From: Gammaproteobacteria bacterium
GTDB lineage: Bacteria > Pseudomonadota > Gammaproteobacteria > SZUA-229
Direction: 5' to 3'
Length of the DNA stretch: 6,223 bases
Assembly (NCBI GenBank): GCA_030637945.1
Contig: DAOWFN010000165.1
Span: 1-6,223, forward strand
A program made the translations under genes and the position numbers. Each line of letters opens with the position of its first letter. Positions within the stretch are counted from its first letter, which is position 1. Under the pieces are notes generated by a model, which searched no databases, had not been told where the DNA came from, and saw only the letters and a list, made by a program, of their open reading frames with translations. Shown piece by piece: positions 5,817 to 6,223 of the stretch.

Positions 5817-6223
5817 ATGAATCAACTACAGAAAAAATCGGCAAACCACCTTATTTCAGCTTACAACCAGATAATGAAAGAAATGCGAGTAGCATTCGAG
5901 CAAGCCGACCCAAACGATATGTCGTTACAGAAAGCGTTGGATCTAGCAAAATATCAAGCGGTACACCTCGGTGAAGTCACTGCCGAAGAAGCCCATGAAA
6001 TCGGTGAATATATCAAACGAGATATCAATGACGCAGCAGAATATATGATGGACTCCAGTGCCGAGTTTTATGACTGGCTGATGCTGGATATTGAAATAAT
6101 CGAACGCAAAGTTGTTGATTTATTTTTATCAGTCGCTGACCATACCCGTATCGAACTGGAACAATTTAAAAAAGCCGCACTACCCACTGAACAAATTCCT
6201 GTCTATAAGAGTGGCGAAATAAC
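5817..6223 (+). CDS. ybeL: YbeL/DUF1451 family zinc-ribbon protein, N-terminal part
   Basis: The reading frame is open for 135 codons from the ATG at 5817 to the right edge. The gene is incomplete. The visible part is mostly charged helix with no signal peptide, so it is probably cytoplasmic and likely coiled-coil. GEVTAEEAHEIGEYIKRDI (52-70) resembles the E. coli YbeL segment GELTRTEVDELTRAVRRDL, and PVYKSGEI at the end matches the VYHSGEV that precedes the YbeL zinc ribbon; that ribbon lies beyond the window. AAAGAG ahead of the ATG can serve as a ribosome site. Synteny supports the call: ybeL lies next to and divergent from leuS in E. coli. The biochemical role of the family is unknown. 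Confidence 0.88.
   Translation, partial: MNQLQKKSANHLISAYNQIMKEMRVAFEQADPNDMSLQKALDLAKYQAVHLGEVTAEEAHEIGEYIKRDINDAAEYMMDSSAEFYDWLMLDIEIIERKVVDLFLSVADHTRIELEQFKKAALPTEQIPVYKSGEI

Overview
The window looks like a chromosomal segment from a gammaproteobacterium. On the minus strand lies leuS-lptE-holA, the conserved leucyl-tRNA synthetase / LPS-assembly lipoprotein / DNA polymerase III delta cluster. A ybeL-type gene diverges from leuS, as it does in Escherichia coli, and the N-terminal part of proA lies at the other end. The genus cannot be assigned. The exosortase-sorted protein described below suggests an environmental, exopolysaccharide-producing Gram-negative.

Layout from left to right: the first 90 codons of proA (minus, cut by the window edge) with a candidate sigma-70 promoter; a strong bidirectional hairpin terminator; a 219-residue secreted protein with an exosortase sorting tail of the VPxP/PEP-CTERM type (minus); an AT-rich intergenic stretch of about 475 bp; holA, lptE and leuS packed as one operon (2-nt gap between leuS and lptE, 4-nt overlap between lptE and holA); a divergent intergenic region of about 200 bp; and the start of a ybeL/DUF1451 gene (plus, cut by the right edge).

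The housekeeping genes are ordinary in content. LeuRS lacks the leucine-specific insertion before KMSKS that E. coli has, and it keeps a full four-cysteine zinc knuckle that E. coli LeuRS has lost.

The distinctive part is 390-1210. A surface-protein gene sits between holA and proA as a self-contained unit. It has a textbook sigma-54 promoter (TGGCAC-N5-TTGC), an 18-bp perfect palindrome just upstream of the -24 element, a 7-bp hairpin near the 5' end of the predicted leader, and its own terminator. Published work on floc-forming bacteria ties PEP-CTERM proteins to RpoN and the PrsK/PrsR two-component system. This gene is therefore a good candidate member of such a regulon, outside any exosortase/EPS cluster visible here. 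No CRISPR array, tRNA, rRNA, insertion sequence or phage gene was seen.
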